In this document: positions 25,825 to 34,490 of the stretch, in pieces
Numbering within the stretch: position 1 is the stretch's first letter
Layout: every line of letters begins with the position of its first letter
Assembly (NCBI RefSeq): GCF_002368415.1
Contig: NZ_AP018290.1
Span: 1,119,470-1,183,469 of the forward strand
Source: Calothrix sp. NIES-4105
GTDB taxonomy: Bacteria > Cyanobacteriota > Cyanobacteriia > Cyanobacteriales > Nostocaceae
DNA: 64,000 nucleotides
Direction of reading: 5' to 3'
Made by a program: the position numbers and the translations under genes
The notes under the pieces: generated by a model
The model's input: the letters and a program-made list of their open reading frames with translations, nothing else
Database searches by the model: none
Told to the model about the DNA's origin: nothing

Positions 25825-28299
25825 ATGCTGCAGAAACTGAAGCTAGGGAATAAATTTACTTTACTGCTTTTACTTGTATTTTTGGGTGGAATCATAATTA
25901 GTGGTTTTACTTTATCGAGTGCGATGCGTCGCAAAGCGGAGGATGAAGTAACAACCAAAACGGAAATCTTGACGCAGGTGATGAATTCTGTACGTAATTA
26001 TACTGCCAAAAATATTCGACCGCTGTTACAAGATAAAGTAAAAACTGAAATACGTTTTGTTGCTGAAGTAGTTCCTGCTTTCTCGGCAAACAAAGTATTT
26101 GAGAACTTTAAAACCAAACCAGAGTACAATAGTTTTATTTACAAAGAAGCAACTTTAAATCCAACTAACCTGAATGATAAAGTTGATGAGTTTGAAAAAG
26201 TAATACTTGAACAATTCCGTACACAGCCGGATGTGAAACGTACAAACGGATACCGCGCTAAAAATGGGGAGCAATTATTTTATATTGCACAACCGCTTGC
26301 AGTTACTGATGTTAGCTGTCTTGAATGTCATAGTACCCCAGACCGGGCGCCTAAAAGTATGATCGCTACTTATGGTGACAAAAATGGCTTTGGCTGGAAG
26401 CTGAATGATATTGTTACTGCTCAAATGGTTTATGTTCCCGCAGGTGAAGTTTTCGCGCGCGGTAATCAATATTTATTTTTAAGTATGGGTATATTTGTAT
26501 CTATATTTACATCAGTTGTACTATTGATTAATTGGTTACTCAAGCGTACTGTTATTCAACCGATTCGACAATTAACAGGAATAGCCAAACAAGCAAGTTC
26601 AGGTATTTTAATATCGGAGGTACTAAGTCAATTTGAGTCCCCCGAAGTATCTAAAGTGACTAATCGTTCGGATGAACCAGGAGAATTATCGCGCGCTTTC
26701 CAGTATATGGCACATGAAGTTGCCGAGCGCGAGCAAAATCTTAGTTCAGCTGTGGAAGAACGCACTTCTCAACTTGCTCTCAGTATGAAAGAAGCTGAAC
26801 GCGCGAAGTTAGATGCGGAAACTGCGAACAGTGCTAAAAGTCAGTTTCTTGCGAATATGAGTCATGAGCTTCGCACTCCTCTTAATGCCATTATTGGTTA
26901 TAGCGAAATGCTGACTGAAGAATTGCATGATGCTAACTATAGCGAACTTGTCCCCGATGTCCAAAAAATTCACGGCGCCGGTAAGCATTTGTTAGAGTTG
27001 ATTAATAGCATTCTTGACCTGTCGAAGATTGAAGCGGGTAAAATGGAGCTTTATCTAGAGACGTTTGATATTGCTGTATTGATAGATGACGTTGCTGCTA
27101 CTATTCGTCCTTTAATTAGTAAACGTGCTAATAGATTAATTCTAGATTGCCCGCGCAATATCGGCGCCATGTATGGTGATATTACAAAATTGCGTCAAAG
27201 TCTTTTTAACTTACTAAGCAATGCGAGTAAGTTTACTGAAAACGGTAGAATTACTTTGACGGTGAAAAAGCAGAACAATAGTATTATTTTTAGTGTTGCT
27301 GATACAGGTATAGGTATGACACCCGAACAGCAAGCAAATATATTTCAAGCATTTTCACAAGCAGATGCTTCTACAACTCGCAAATATGGTGGAACAGGTT
27401 TGGGTTTAGTCATTACACAAAAATTCTGCCAAATGATGGGAGGTAATATTAAGGTTGATAGTATTTTTGGTACTGGTACTACCTTTACTATTGTCTTACC
27501 CGAACAAGTACAACCTGGGGAATTTAAAAAAGAAGTTAAAGTTAAAGAAGCAATCAAAATTAAACAAGGTACGATTTTAGTTATTGACGATGACCCAGCA
27601 GTACTCGACTTAATGCAGCGTTACCTTGGACGTGAAGGATATAATGTTGTAACTGCTGCCAACCCAATAGACGGACTCAAGCTAGCTAAAGAGTCTCCCG
27701 ATGTCATCATATTAGATGTGATGATGCCGGAAATGAACGGTTGGTCTGTACTAAGTCAACTCAAACAAGACCCAGTTAGTGCGGATATACCTGTGATAAT
27801 GGCAACAATTATCGATGATAAAAATTTAGGTATGACGCTTGGTGCATCTGATTATTTACTCAAGCCCGTTAATCATGAGCGTTTAATCACGCTGCTGCAA
27901 AAATATCATACCAATTCTAACCCACAGGCGCCGCAATCAGTATTAGTGGTCGAAGATAATACAGCAAACCGTGACATGATGCGTCGTCAACTCCAAAAAG
28001 CAGGATGGCAAGTCATAGAAGCAGAAAACGGACGTATTGCACTTGAAGTAATGCAGCATCAGCAACCAGGCATTATTTTACTCGATTTAATGATGCCAGA
28101 AATGGATGGTTTTGAATTTATTACAGAACTTCGCAAAGTTGATAAATGGCAATCAATACCTGTTATTGTCTTAACAGCTAAAGATTTAACGCAAGAAGAC
28201 CGTCAAAGATTAGATGGACAAATAGAACGCATTTACCAAAAAGGTTCTTATAACCGTCAAACCCTCCTGAGCGAAATCAATAATGCTTTAAAAAAATGA
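25825..28299 (+). CDS. Heme-type (DUF3365) hybrid histidine kinase with two receiver domains
   Basis: 824 residues. After TM1 (about 12-32) comes an extracytoplasmic DUF3365 (Tll0287-like) sensor domain (about 40-210). It carries a c-type heme motif, CLECH (C165, C168, H169), so it probably senses redox, NO or oxygen. TM2 (about 214-238) leads to a HAMP linker (IQPIRQLTGIAKQA), a short coiled coil, and a HisKA with H348 in NMSHELRTPLNAIIGYSEM. A HATPase (DTGIGM, GGTGLGL) and two receiver domains follow (about 585-700 and 705-820, with ILDVMMPEM and LLDLMMPEM). Its stop overlaps the start of the next signalling gene by 4 bases, so the two proteins are made together. Confidence 0.93.
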   Translation: MLQKLKLGNKFTLLLLLVFLGGIIISGFTLSSAMRRKAEDEVTTKTEILTQVMNSVRNYTAKNIRPLLQDKVKTEIRFVAEVVPAFSANKVFENFKTKPEYNSFIYKEATLNPTNLNDKVDEFEKVILEQFRTQPDVKRTNGYRAKNGEQLFYIAQPLAVTDVSCLECHSTPDRAPKSMIATYGDKNGFGWKLNDIVTAQMVYVPAGEVFARGNQYLFLSMGIFVSIFTSVVLLINWLLKRTVIQPIRQLTGIAKQASSGILISEVLSQFESPEVSKVTNRSDEPGELSRAFQYMAHEVAEREQNLSSAVEERTSQLALSMKEAERAKLDAETANSAKSQFLANMSHELRTPLNAIIGYSEMLTEELHDANYSELVPDVQKIHGAGKHLLELINSILDLSKIEAGKMELYLETFDIAVLIDDVAATIRPLISKRANRLILDCPRNIGAMYGDITKLRQSLFNLLSNASKFTENGRITLTVKKQNNSIIFSVADTGIGMTPEQQANIFQAFSQADASTTRKYGGTGLGLVITQKFCQMMGGNIKVDSIFGTGTTFTIVLPEQVQPGEFKKEVKVKEAIKIKQGTILVIDDDPAVLDLMQRYLGREGYNVVTAANPIDGLKLAKESPDVIILDVMMPEMNGWSVLSQLKQDPVSADIPVIMATIIDDKNLGMTLGASDYLLKPVNHERLITLLQKYHTNSNPQAPQSVLVVEDNTANRDMMRRQLQKAGWQVIEAENGRIALEVMQHQQPGIILLDLMMPEMDGFEFITELRKVDKWQSIPVIVLTAKDLTQEDRQRLDGQIERIYQKGSYNRQTLLSEINNALKK

Positions 28300-30845
28300 C
28301 TAAAATACTGATAGTAGAAGATAATGAAGTTAACCGCGATATGTTGTCTCGTCGTCTAATTCGTCACGACTATGAGATTATTTTCGCACTTCACGGCGCC
28401 GAAGGAGTATCTAAAACTCTGGCAGAAAAGCCAGATTTAATACTTATGGATATGAACTTACCCGTGATGGATGGTTGGGAAGCTACCCGACAGTTAAAAG
28501 CAAATCCTCGAACATGCAAAATTCCGATAATTGCCTTAACAGCACATTCGATGCAGGGTGATAAGGAAAAAGCGCTTTCCACAGGTTGTGATGAATATGA
28601 AAGTAAACCGATTGATTTTCCCAGTTTACTTGGTAAAATTGAAAGTTTTATCGAAAAAGCTAAATCTGAAATTTCAGAATCTGCCTTTGATTTAAATATA
28701 TCTCAATTAAACCCTCACATCCAAAAAGCATTATTTTCACATTTACGTCACGAATTATGTACGCCGATGAATGCTATTATCGGTTACAGCGAAATATTAC
28801 TTGATGAATTAAAACAGCCAGATACAGATATATATAGAGATATTGATAAAATTTTAAAGAGTGGAAATCAATTGCTTGAATTAGCTAATAAAATTCTTGA
28901 CCCTACTGACTTTGAGTTGAACCAAGACCGTAGTTTTGATGACTTTGGCGCCAAAATACGTCTTGAGATGCTTACACCCCTCAGTACAATCATCGGTTAT
29001 TGTGATTTATTAATCGAAGATGCAGACGCTTTGTTTGTGCCAGACTTAGAGCATATTAACATTGCTGCCCAAAAACTGTTGAGCATGGTAAATGATATTG
29101 TAAACTTAGCGCAACAGCAGTTAAAAGCAATTGATATCGAGCATATTGAATCAAATAGCACCTCAGCATTAATACAAACTGCTGCCGATACGATGCATTT
29201 GCTGAGTCAAAATAATTCAGTTACATCGTCTGCTAAGTTGTCTGGAATGATTCTTATTATCGACGATAATGAGACAAACTGCGATTTACTATCAAGACAA
29301 CTTGAAAGGCAAGGATATACAGTAGCAGTAGCCACAAGTGGACAACAAGCATTACAAATTTTGCAAGTAATCCCATATGATTTAATACTACTCGATATCG
29401 TTATGCCAGGAATGAGTGGGTTGGAAGTACTAGCTCAACTAAAAATTGATCCAAATTGGCAGAATATACCCGTTATCATGATTTCTGCCCTAGATGAAAT
29501 TGATAGTGTAGTGCGGTGTGTTGAAATGGGAGCAGATGACTATTTATCTAAACCATTTAAACCTGTTTTACTACGTGCGAAGATTACTGCTTGCTTAGAG
29601 AAAAAACGATTACGCGAACAGCAAGTAGTGCAGGCGCCGCAATTAATGGATGCTGCTTTAGTTCCCGTGATGATATCTCGACTGAGTGATGGTTTAATAA
29701 TTTATGCAAATACAACTGCTGCTGCAACCTTTGCTTTACCAGTAGCACAGTTATGCAACCGCCACATTCAAAGTTTCTTATCACATGAAGATTATAGTGA
29801 GATTATCACAGTTTTGCAAAGAAACGAAGCGATTATAAATAGAGAATTTCTGGTTATGAATGCTAATGGTACACAGCTATGGGTGATAGCATCGCTACAA
29901 CCGTTAACCTATAACTCAGAACAAACAATTTTAACTGTATTGTGTGATATTAGTGACCGCAAGCGTGCAGAAGATGAGTTACGTATCGCTGAACAAAGTT
30001 ACCGAAGTATATTTGACAATGCATTACAAGGTATATATCAATCAACACCTGACGGGCAGATTGTATTTGTAAATAAAGCAATGGCAATGATTTATGGTTT
30101 TGATAATCCAATCAAGATGATAGAAACGGTTAATACACTCAATTATAAATTATATGTAGATATTGAGCAGCGCCAACAATTTCATTATTTACTCGAAGTA
30201 CAAGGACAAGTCACAGGAGTTGAATATCAAGTATATAAATACAACGGACAAACAATTTGGCTTTCAGAAAGCGCGCGGGTAGTACGTGATGCAAATGGAA
30301 ACACACTATATTACGAAGGAATAGTAGAAGATATTACCCAGCGCAAACTTTCTGAAGCAGCATTAAAGCGTGAACTCGAAGAACTACGAATGGAAATTAA
30401 CCAAACCAAACGCGCGCAAGAAGTAGCAGTTACCCAACCAAATTATTACCAAGATAACCAAGATAAGCAAGCTAAAACCACACCAACAGTATTACTAGTC
30501 GAAGATAACGAAATGAACCGAGACATGCTATCACGTCGTTTAAAGCGTTTAGGTTACGAAGTTCTAATTGCAGTTGACGGACAAGAAGGCATATCAATCG
30601 CTAATAGTACATATCCTGATATTATCTTAATGGACATGAGTCTACCTGTATTAGATGGATGGGAAGCGACAAAACAATTAAAAGCCAATAATAAAACAAA
30701 GCATATCCCAATAATAGCCCTAACAGCACATGCAATGTCAGGCGATAGAGAAAAAGCACTTAACAGTGGGTGTGATGAATATGATACAAAACCAATCGAA
30801 ATGTCTCGTCTGCTAAACAAAATTACAACCCTTTTAAACAAATAA
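28296..30845 (+). CDS. Three-receiver, two-PAS signalling protein without a kinase ATPase domain
   Basis: 849 residues. Order: receiver 1 (1-120, LILMDMNLPVMDG); a HisKA-like segment with a histidine (about 145-215, HLRHELCTPMNAIIGYSE); a second HisKA-like segment without the histidine (about 225-290, IRLEMLTPLSTIIGYCD); receiver 2 (about 325-440, LILLDIVMPGMSG); PAS (about 460-570); PAS (about 580-695); a coiled coil; receiver 3 (about 730-845, LMDMSLPVLDG). No HATPase N-, G- or F-box is visible. It may act as a phospho-relay or scaffold partner of the hybrid kinase encoded immediately upstream. The dimerisation-like segments could bind the kinase or be vestigial. Confidence 0.9.
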   Translation: MTKILIVEDNEVNRDMLSRRLIRHDYEIIFALHGAEGVSKTLAEKPDLILMDMNLPVMDGWEATRQLKANPRTCKIPIIALTAHSMQGDKEKALSTGCDEYESKPIDFPSLLGKIESFIEKAKSEISESAFDLNISQLNPHIQKALFSHLRHELCTPMNAIIGYSEILLDELKQPDTDIYRDIDKILKSGNQLLELANKILDPTDFELNQDRSFDDFGAKIRLEMLTPLSTIIGYCDLLIEDADALFVPDLEHINIAAQKLLSMVNDIVNLAQQQLKAIDIEHIESNSTSALIQTAADTMHLLSQNNSVTSSAKLSGMILIIDDNETNCDLLSRQLERQGYTVAVATSGQQALQILQVIPYDLILLDIVMPGMSGLEVLAQLKIDPNWQNIPVIMISALDEIDSVVRCVEMGADDYLSKPFKPVLLRAKITACLEKKRLREQQVVQAPQLMDAALVPVMISRLSDGLIIYANTTAAATFALPVAQLCNRHIQSFLSHEDYSEIITVLQRNEAIINREFLVMNANGTQLWVIASLQPLTYNSEQTILTVLCDISDRKRAEDELRIAEQSYRSIFDNALQGIYQSTPDGQIVFVNKAMAMIYGFDNPIKMIETVNTLNYKLYVDIEQRQQFHYLLEVQGQVTGVEYQVYKYNGQTIWLSESARVVRDANGNTLYYEGIVEDITQRKLSEAALKRELEELRMEINQTKRAQEVAVTQPNYYQDNQDKQAKTTPTVLLVEDNEMNRDMLSRRLKRLGYEVLIAVDGQEGISIANSTYPDIILMDMSLPVLDGWEATKQLKANNKTKHIPIIALTAHAMSGDREKALNSGCDEYDTKPIEMSRLLNKITTLLNK

Positions 30846-30916
30846 CCCAAAAATTTGTGTAAACTTAAAATGAACAGGCGCCGCGAACCATTATATTATA
30901 GGAATTTGAAGAACCA

Positions 30917-31093
30917 ATGAAAGCAATCAAAGTGATGGCAAACATTGATGAACATGGGCAACTGACGTTAGATAGCCCTATAAGAACTCCGAAGAACAGT
31001 CGCGTTGAAGTAATTGTCTTTATCCCAGAAGAAGCAGAATCGGAGGGTCAACGACTCAGCCCTGAAGGGACTGAGCTTCCAGCAATAGCTTGA
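30917..31093 (+). pseudogene. Truncated antitoxin-like gene, cut by the IscB element
   Basis: The start MKAIKVMANIDEHGQLTLD followed by IRTPKNSRVEVIVFIPEEAE resembles the N-terminal swapped-hairpin domain of small cyanobacterial antitoxin-type proteins, which are normally about 75-90 residues. The native sequence ends at about codon 43. The remaining 15 codons (SEGQRLSPEGTEL and onward) are translated from the left end of the IscB element. The missing C-terminal half and any toxin partner are not found on the other side of the element. Confidence 0.62.
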
Positions 31094-31305
31094 AGTCTCT
31101 ACTTTTTAGGATTAGTTGACCAGGTTGAGTATCTCCGGATACTACGTTATTAGTAAGAGTTAAAGACCTACCAGGAAATGCGAAGCTAGTTTCCTGCTCT
31201 AGAACCAAAGGATTAAACATTCATATTGAGTTAAGAAAGTGTCCTTTGGATAGTACCGACTAATAACATTACCGAAGCTAACATTACCCAGAAATGGAGG
31301 GACTT
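31047..31305 (+). ncRNA. Probable omegaRNA scaffold of IscB
   Basis: About 260 untranslated bases run from the left-end hairpin to the iscB start, the position and length at which IscB guide RNAs are encoded. It begins with the CTCAGCCC/GGGACTGAG hairpin and contains further pairing segments, such as TATCTCCGGATA (31129-31140) and GGAAA/TTTCC (31173-31177 and 31190-31194). In IscB systems the guide is the flanking DNA just 5' of the scaffold. Here that would be the last bases of the interrupted antitoxin gene. Boundaries are inferred, not measured. Confidence 0.62.
31055..31075 (+). repeat. Left-end hairpin of the IscB element
   Basis: CTCAGCCC, loop TGAA, GGG-A-CTGAG, followed by CTTCC. It matches the design of the right-end hairpin at 32632-32653. 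As RNA it would also be the first stem of the guide scaffold. Confidence 0.65.
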
Positions 31306-32589
31306 ATGTCCAAAATCTTTTTACTTGATACAAACAAAAAGCCGCTTAATCCCATTCATCCAGCACAAGCTAGACAGCTATTAAAAAATAAAAAAGCTGC
31401 AATTTTGAAACGTTTTCCATTCACGTTAATTCTCAAAGATGCGAGCAGTCACGCTGAAGTTCAACCACTAAGAATTAAGATTGACCCAGGTGCAAAAACT
31501 ACGGGGTTTGTATTAGTAAACGATGCAACTGGTGAAGTTATTTTTGCGGCGGAACTACAGCATAGAGGTTTTCAAATTAGAGATGCTTTGACTTCGCGTA
31601 GACAATTACGCCGGGGTCGCAGAAACCGCAAAACTCGTTATCGTGCCCCAAGATTTAATAACCGCAAGCGTAACGAAGGATGGATACCTCCAAGTCTTCA
31701 AAGTCGAGTTGAGAATATTTTGACATGGGTAAAACGTTTACAAAAGCTATCATTGATTGATTCTATTAGTCAGGAATTAGTTAAATTTGATATGCAAATA
31801 ATGCAGAACCCAGATATTCAAGGTAAGGAGTATCAACAGGGTACTCTTGCTGGTTACGAGACTAGGGAGTATTTACTTGAGAAATGGGATAGACAATGTG
31901 CATATTGTGGAATTAAAGATGTTCCACTTCAAGTAGAGCATATTAACCCACGTTCAAAGGGTGGTTCTAATTCAATATCGAACCTAACCTTAAGCTGTGA
32001 GAAATGTAACTTAAAGAAAGGAACTCAAGACATCAAAGATTTTTTGAAAAAAGATACTAAAAAGCTAGAGTCGATACTCAAACAAGCTAAAAAGCCTTTA
32101 GAGTCGGCAGCAGCAGTAAATACTACCAGATTTACATTACTGAATGCATTAAAAGCAACTAACTTACCTGTCGAAACTGGTAGCGGGGGATTGACTAAAT
32201 TCAACCGTATTCAACAAGGTTTGGAAAAGACTCATTGGATTGATGCTGCGTGTGTTGGGTTGGGAACACCAATATTAAATATTAAAGGAGTTAAGCCATT
32301 GTTAATAGCTGCAAAAGGTCATGGAACGAGACAAATGTGTAGAACTGACAAACACGGGTTTCCGACAAGGTATGTGCCACGAATCAAGTTTGTACATGGT
32401 TTTCAAACTGGTGACATAGTAAAAGCTGTCGTTAAAACAGGTAAGAAAGTTGGTGTTTATATTGGTCGAATTGCAACACGTTATACTGGTAGTTTCAACA
32501 TCTCGACCAAAACAGGTTTAGTACAAGGAATCTCATACAAACATTGCAAAACTGTTCATAAAAAAGATGGTTACTCATACTCAAAATAA
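31306..32589 (+). CDS. iscB: IscB RNA-guided HNH/RuvC nuclease
   Basis: 427 residues. The ATG at 31306 follows GGAGGG and is preferred to the ATG at 31294, which contains that site. Domains: PLMP-like N-terminus (here PLNPIHPAQARQLL), RuvC-I with the aspartate in KIDPGAKTTGF, an arginine-rich bridge helix (SRRQLRRGRRNRKTRYR), RuvC-II with the glutamate in SQELVKFDMQ, and an HNH domain with two zinc pairs (CAYC, CEKC) and the catalytic VEHINPRSKGGSN. RuvC-III (THWIDAACVG) and a C-terminal TAM-interacting-type domain follow. All catalytic residues are present. IscB is the ancestor-like relative of Cas9 and cuts DNA guided by an omegaRNA. It appears intact and likely functional. Confidence 0.95.
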   Translation: MSKIFLLDTNKKPLNPIHPAQARQLLKNKKAAILKRFPFTLILKDASSHAEVQPLRIKIDPGAKTTGFVLVNDATGEVIFAAELQHRGFQIRDALTSRRQLRRGRRNRKTRYRAPRFNNRKRNEGWIPPSLQSRVENILTWVKRLQKLSLIDSISQELVKFDMQIMQNPDIQGKEYQQGTLAGYETREYLLEKWDRQCAYCGIKDVPLQVEHINPRSKGGSNSISNLTLSCEKCNLKKGTQDIKDFLKKDTKKLESILKQAKKPLESAAAVNTTRFTLLNALKATNLPVETGSGGLTKFNRIQQGLEKTHWIDAACVGLGTPILNIKGVKPLLIAAKGHGTRQMCRTDKHGFPTRYVPRIKFVHGFQTGDIVKAVVKTGKKVGVYIGRIATRYTGSFNISTKTGLVQGISYKHCKTVHKKDGYSYSK

Positions 32590-32602
32590 TTTAAGATTCA
32601 AT

Positions 32603-32616
32603 GCGATTAAAATCGC
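32603..32616. repeat. Palindrome GCGATTAAAATCGC, copy near iscB
   Basis: Identical to the 14-mer at 21790-21803 beside the tnpB element. Here it lies between the iscB stop and the right-end hairpin. Confidence 0.62.
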
Positions 32617-32631
32617 TTGGGTCGCTTTCCT

Positions 32632-32653
32632 CTCAGGGCTAAAGCCAACTGAG
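32632..32653 (+). repeat. Right-end hairpin of the IscB element
   Basis: CTCAG-GGC, loop TAAA, GCC-AA-CTGAG, followed by TTTCCC. Its mirrored likeness to the left-end hairpin supports these as the element ends. Coding sequence of the interrupted response regulator resumes within about 14 bases. Confidence 0.62.
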
Positions 32654-32663
32654 TTTCCCGTAT

Positions 32664-33012
32664 ACTAGGTGGTCTTATGAGTATGATGTGATTATCCTTG
32701 ATATTATGGTGCCGGGTAAAGATGGTTTATCTATATTAAAGCAGCTACGGCGCCAAAATAATAATACGCCAGTAATTTTACTTACTGCTCGCAATGAACT
32801 CGATGACCGTTTACAAGGGTTGAATTTAGGCGCCGATGATTATATAGCGAAACCCTTTTTTGTTGAGGAGTTAGCTGCGAGAATACATGCGGTTGTGCGT
32901 CGAAGTGTTGGTGAGCGTCAAAATATACTATCTATAGGAGCGCTGAAGCTTGACCGTATTACGCGCTCGTGTACTTGTAATGGACGGGTGATAGAACTAA
33001 CTAGTCGCGATG
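32664..33012 (+). pseudogene. OmpR-type response regulator remnant, truncated at both ends
   Basis: The frame begins abruptly after the IscB right end with RWSYEYDVIILDIMVPGKDG, which is the middle of a receiver domain, so about 45 N-terminal residues including the acidic pair are missing. The phospho-acceptor aspartate (ILDIMVPG), TARNEL and the lysine of IAKPF remain. The winged-helix domain ends after its first strands (LDRITRSCTCNGRVIELTSRD), where the family normally continues EFALLEYL, and the sequence then joins the kinase gene in another frame. It cannot be a functional regulator. Confidence 0.8.
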
Positions 33013-34437
33013 GCAGGAAGCGCAATCGTTGGATTTGGCGCCGTCTGTTGGTATCAAATTTATAATGCTCAAATCAGCCGTCTTGATGCACAGTTATTTA
33101 ATCAGTTGATGCGAGCAAATCGTTTGCCAGATAGAGAATGGCTATTTTATAAAGATTCTTTAACTACCAGTTTTGAAACTAATACAAAAATTCCAATTGC
33201 TTTATTAGTTAAAGATACAAATGGTAATATAATATATCAATCTGATGAAGTAATTGCCGATGCCCAAATAAATAGTTTGTTGCTACAGCGCTTAAAGTTA
33301 GCACCCCCACCACCACCAAGACCTAATAGACCTCCACTAAGTGAACGTATAATACGCATTGCACCACCTCCAGCAAGGCGCCCACTACCTCAATTTATAA
33401 CAGAAAAAACTCCAGCAGGAACTTGGCGAATTACTGCACTTAACTTTCCGAATGCCAGCGTTGCAATTGGTGTTAGTCTCCAAGCTGTTAATCAACAACT
33501 AGCTACAATTCAAAATATCTTTTTAGTAACAATACCAGTAACTTTTATCCTAATTACTTTTGGAGCTTGGTTTGTTTCTGGTCGTACACTGCGTCCAATT
33601 CGGGAATTAACAGGCGCCATTCAACAAGTGACAGTTCAAGGACTCAATCAAAGAGTCGCATTTAATACCCTAGATATAGAGTTTGTAGAGTTAATTCAAG
33701 TATTTAACCAAATGCTAGAACGTTTAGAGCGCAGCTTTCTACAAGCCTCACGTTTTAGTGCAGACGCAGCTCACGAATTAAAAACTCCATTAACTATATT
33801 ACAAGGTACACTCGAACAAACACTACAACAAGTCGAAACAGGTAGCGAAGTACAGCAACACTTAAGTAACTTATTAGAAGAAGTCCGCCGCTTGAGTGGT
33901 ATTGTACGGAAACTATTATTGTTATCTCTCGCAGATGCAGGACAAATGAGCTTGTACTTAGTTGACGTAGATATATATAAGCTACTAATGGAAATGGTCG
34001 AAGATATAGAACTACTAGCTCCTCATTTAACTTTAGAAACTCATATACCTAACAACAAATTACAAGTAAAAGCCGACAGCGACCTTCTCGTTCAAGTTCT
34101 ACAAAACCTACTCAGCAACGCAATCAAATATAACCTAGATAATGGCTGGATAAAAATTTCTGCAGAGGCAACTCAAACAAACCTCCACATCACAATAACC
34201 AATGCCTCCAAAAACATACCACTTAATGAACGCACACGCATATTCGACCGCTTTTACCGCGCAGACCCCGCTCGAACTCGTAAAGTAGAAGGTATCGGAT
34301 TAGGATTAAGTTTAGCACGCGAAATAATGCGCGCGCATCATGGCGCCCTTATCCTTGAAGAAACAGCAGATGGTCAAACAGCATTTACTTTAACTTTGCC
34401 TTTAATCCCCCAACCCCCCGATAATTTCGGGGGCTAA
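33010..34437 (+). CDS. OmpR-partner sensor histidine kinase, N-terminally truncated
   Basis: 475 residues. It starts MAGSAIVGFGAVCWYQIYNAQISRLDAQL. The kinase family normally has a longer first transmembrane helix before this point, so the deletion that removed the regulator's DNA-binding domain probably also removed the kinase's first residues. Retained: a periplasmic loop with a proline-rich stretch (about 98-125), TM2 (about 173-195), HAMP (RTLRPIRELTGAIQQV), HisKA (FSADAAHELKTPLTILQGTL, His near 258) and HATPase (QNLLSNAIKYN, GIGLGLSLAREIM). The catalytic part is intact, but membrane topology and the cognate partner are compromised. Confidence 0.78.
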   Translation: MAGSAIVGFGAVCWYQIYNAQISRLDAQLFNQLMRANRLPDREWLFYKDSLTTSFETNTKIPIALLVKDTNGNIIYQSDEVIADAQINSLLLQRLKLAPPPPPRPNRPPLSERIIRIAPPPARRPLPQFITEKTPAGTWRITALNFPNASVAIGVSLQAVNQQLATIQNIFLVTIPVTFILITFGAWFVSGRTLRPIRELTGAIQQVTVQGLNQRVAFNTLDIEFVELIQVFNQMLERLERSFLQASRFSADAAHELKTPLTILQGTLEQTLQQVETGSEVQQHLSNLLEEVRRLSGIVRKLLLLSLADAGQMSLYLVDVDIYKLLMEMVEDIELLAPHLTLETHIPNNKLQVKADSDLLVQVLQNLLSNAIKYNLDNGWIKISAEATQTNLHITITNASKNIPLNERTRIFDRFYRADPARTRKVEGIGLGLSLAREIMRAHHGALILEETADGQTAFTLTLPLIPQPPDNFGG

Positions 34438-34490
34438 AATTCACCGTAATTTCTATAGCATTCCTATATTGGTTGTAAAAAATTATATCC

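Larger units (their letters stand above)
31047..32660 (+). mobile_element. IscB element (OMEGA-type, IS200/IS605-like ends, no tnpA)
   Basis: A left hairpin at 31055-31075, a 230-base non-coding segment, iscB, then a palindrome and a right hairpin at 32632-32653. Both end hairpins share the framework CTCAG-stem-CTGAG followed by CTTCC or TTTCC, as expected for ends recognised by one transposase. No tnpA lies inside, so mobilisation needs one in trans. The element is free of GGCGCC, unlike its surroundings. Left flank is a truncated antitoxin gene and right flank is a truncated response regulator gene, so sequence between them was lost. The ends are approximate. Confidence 0.78.
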
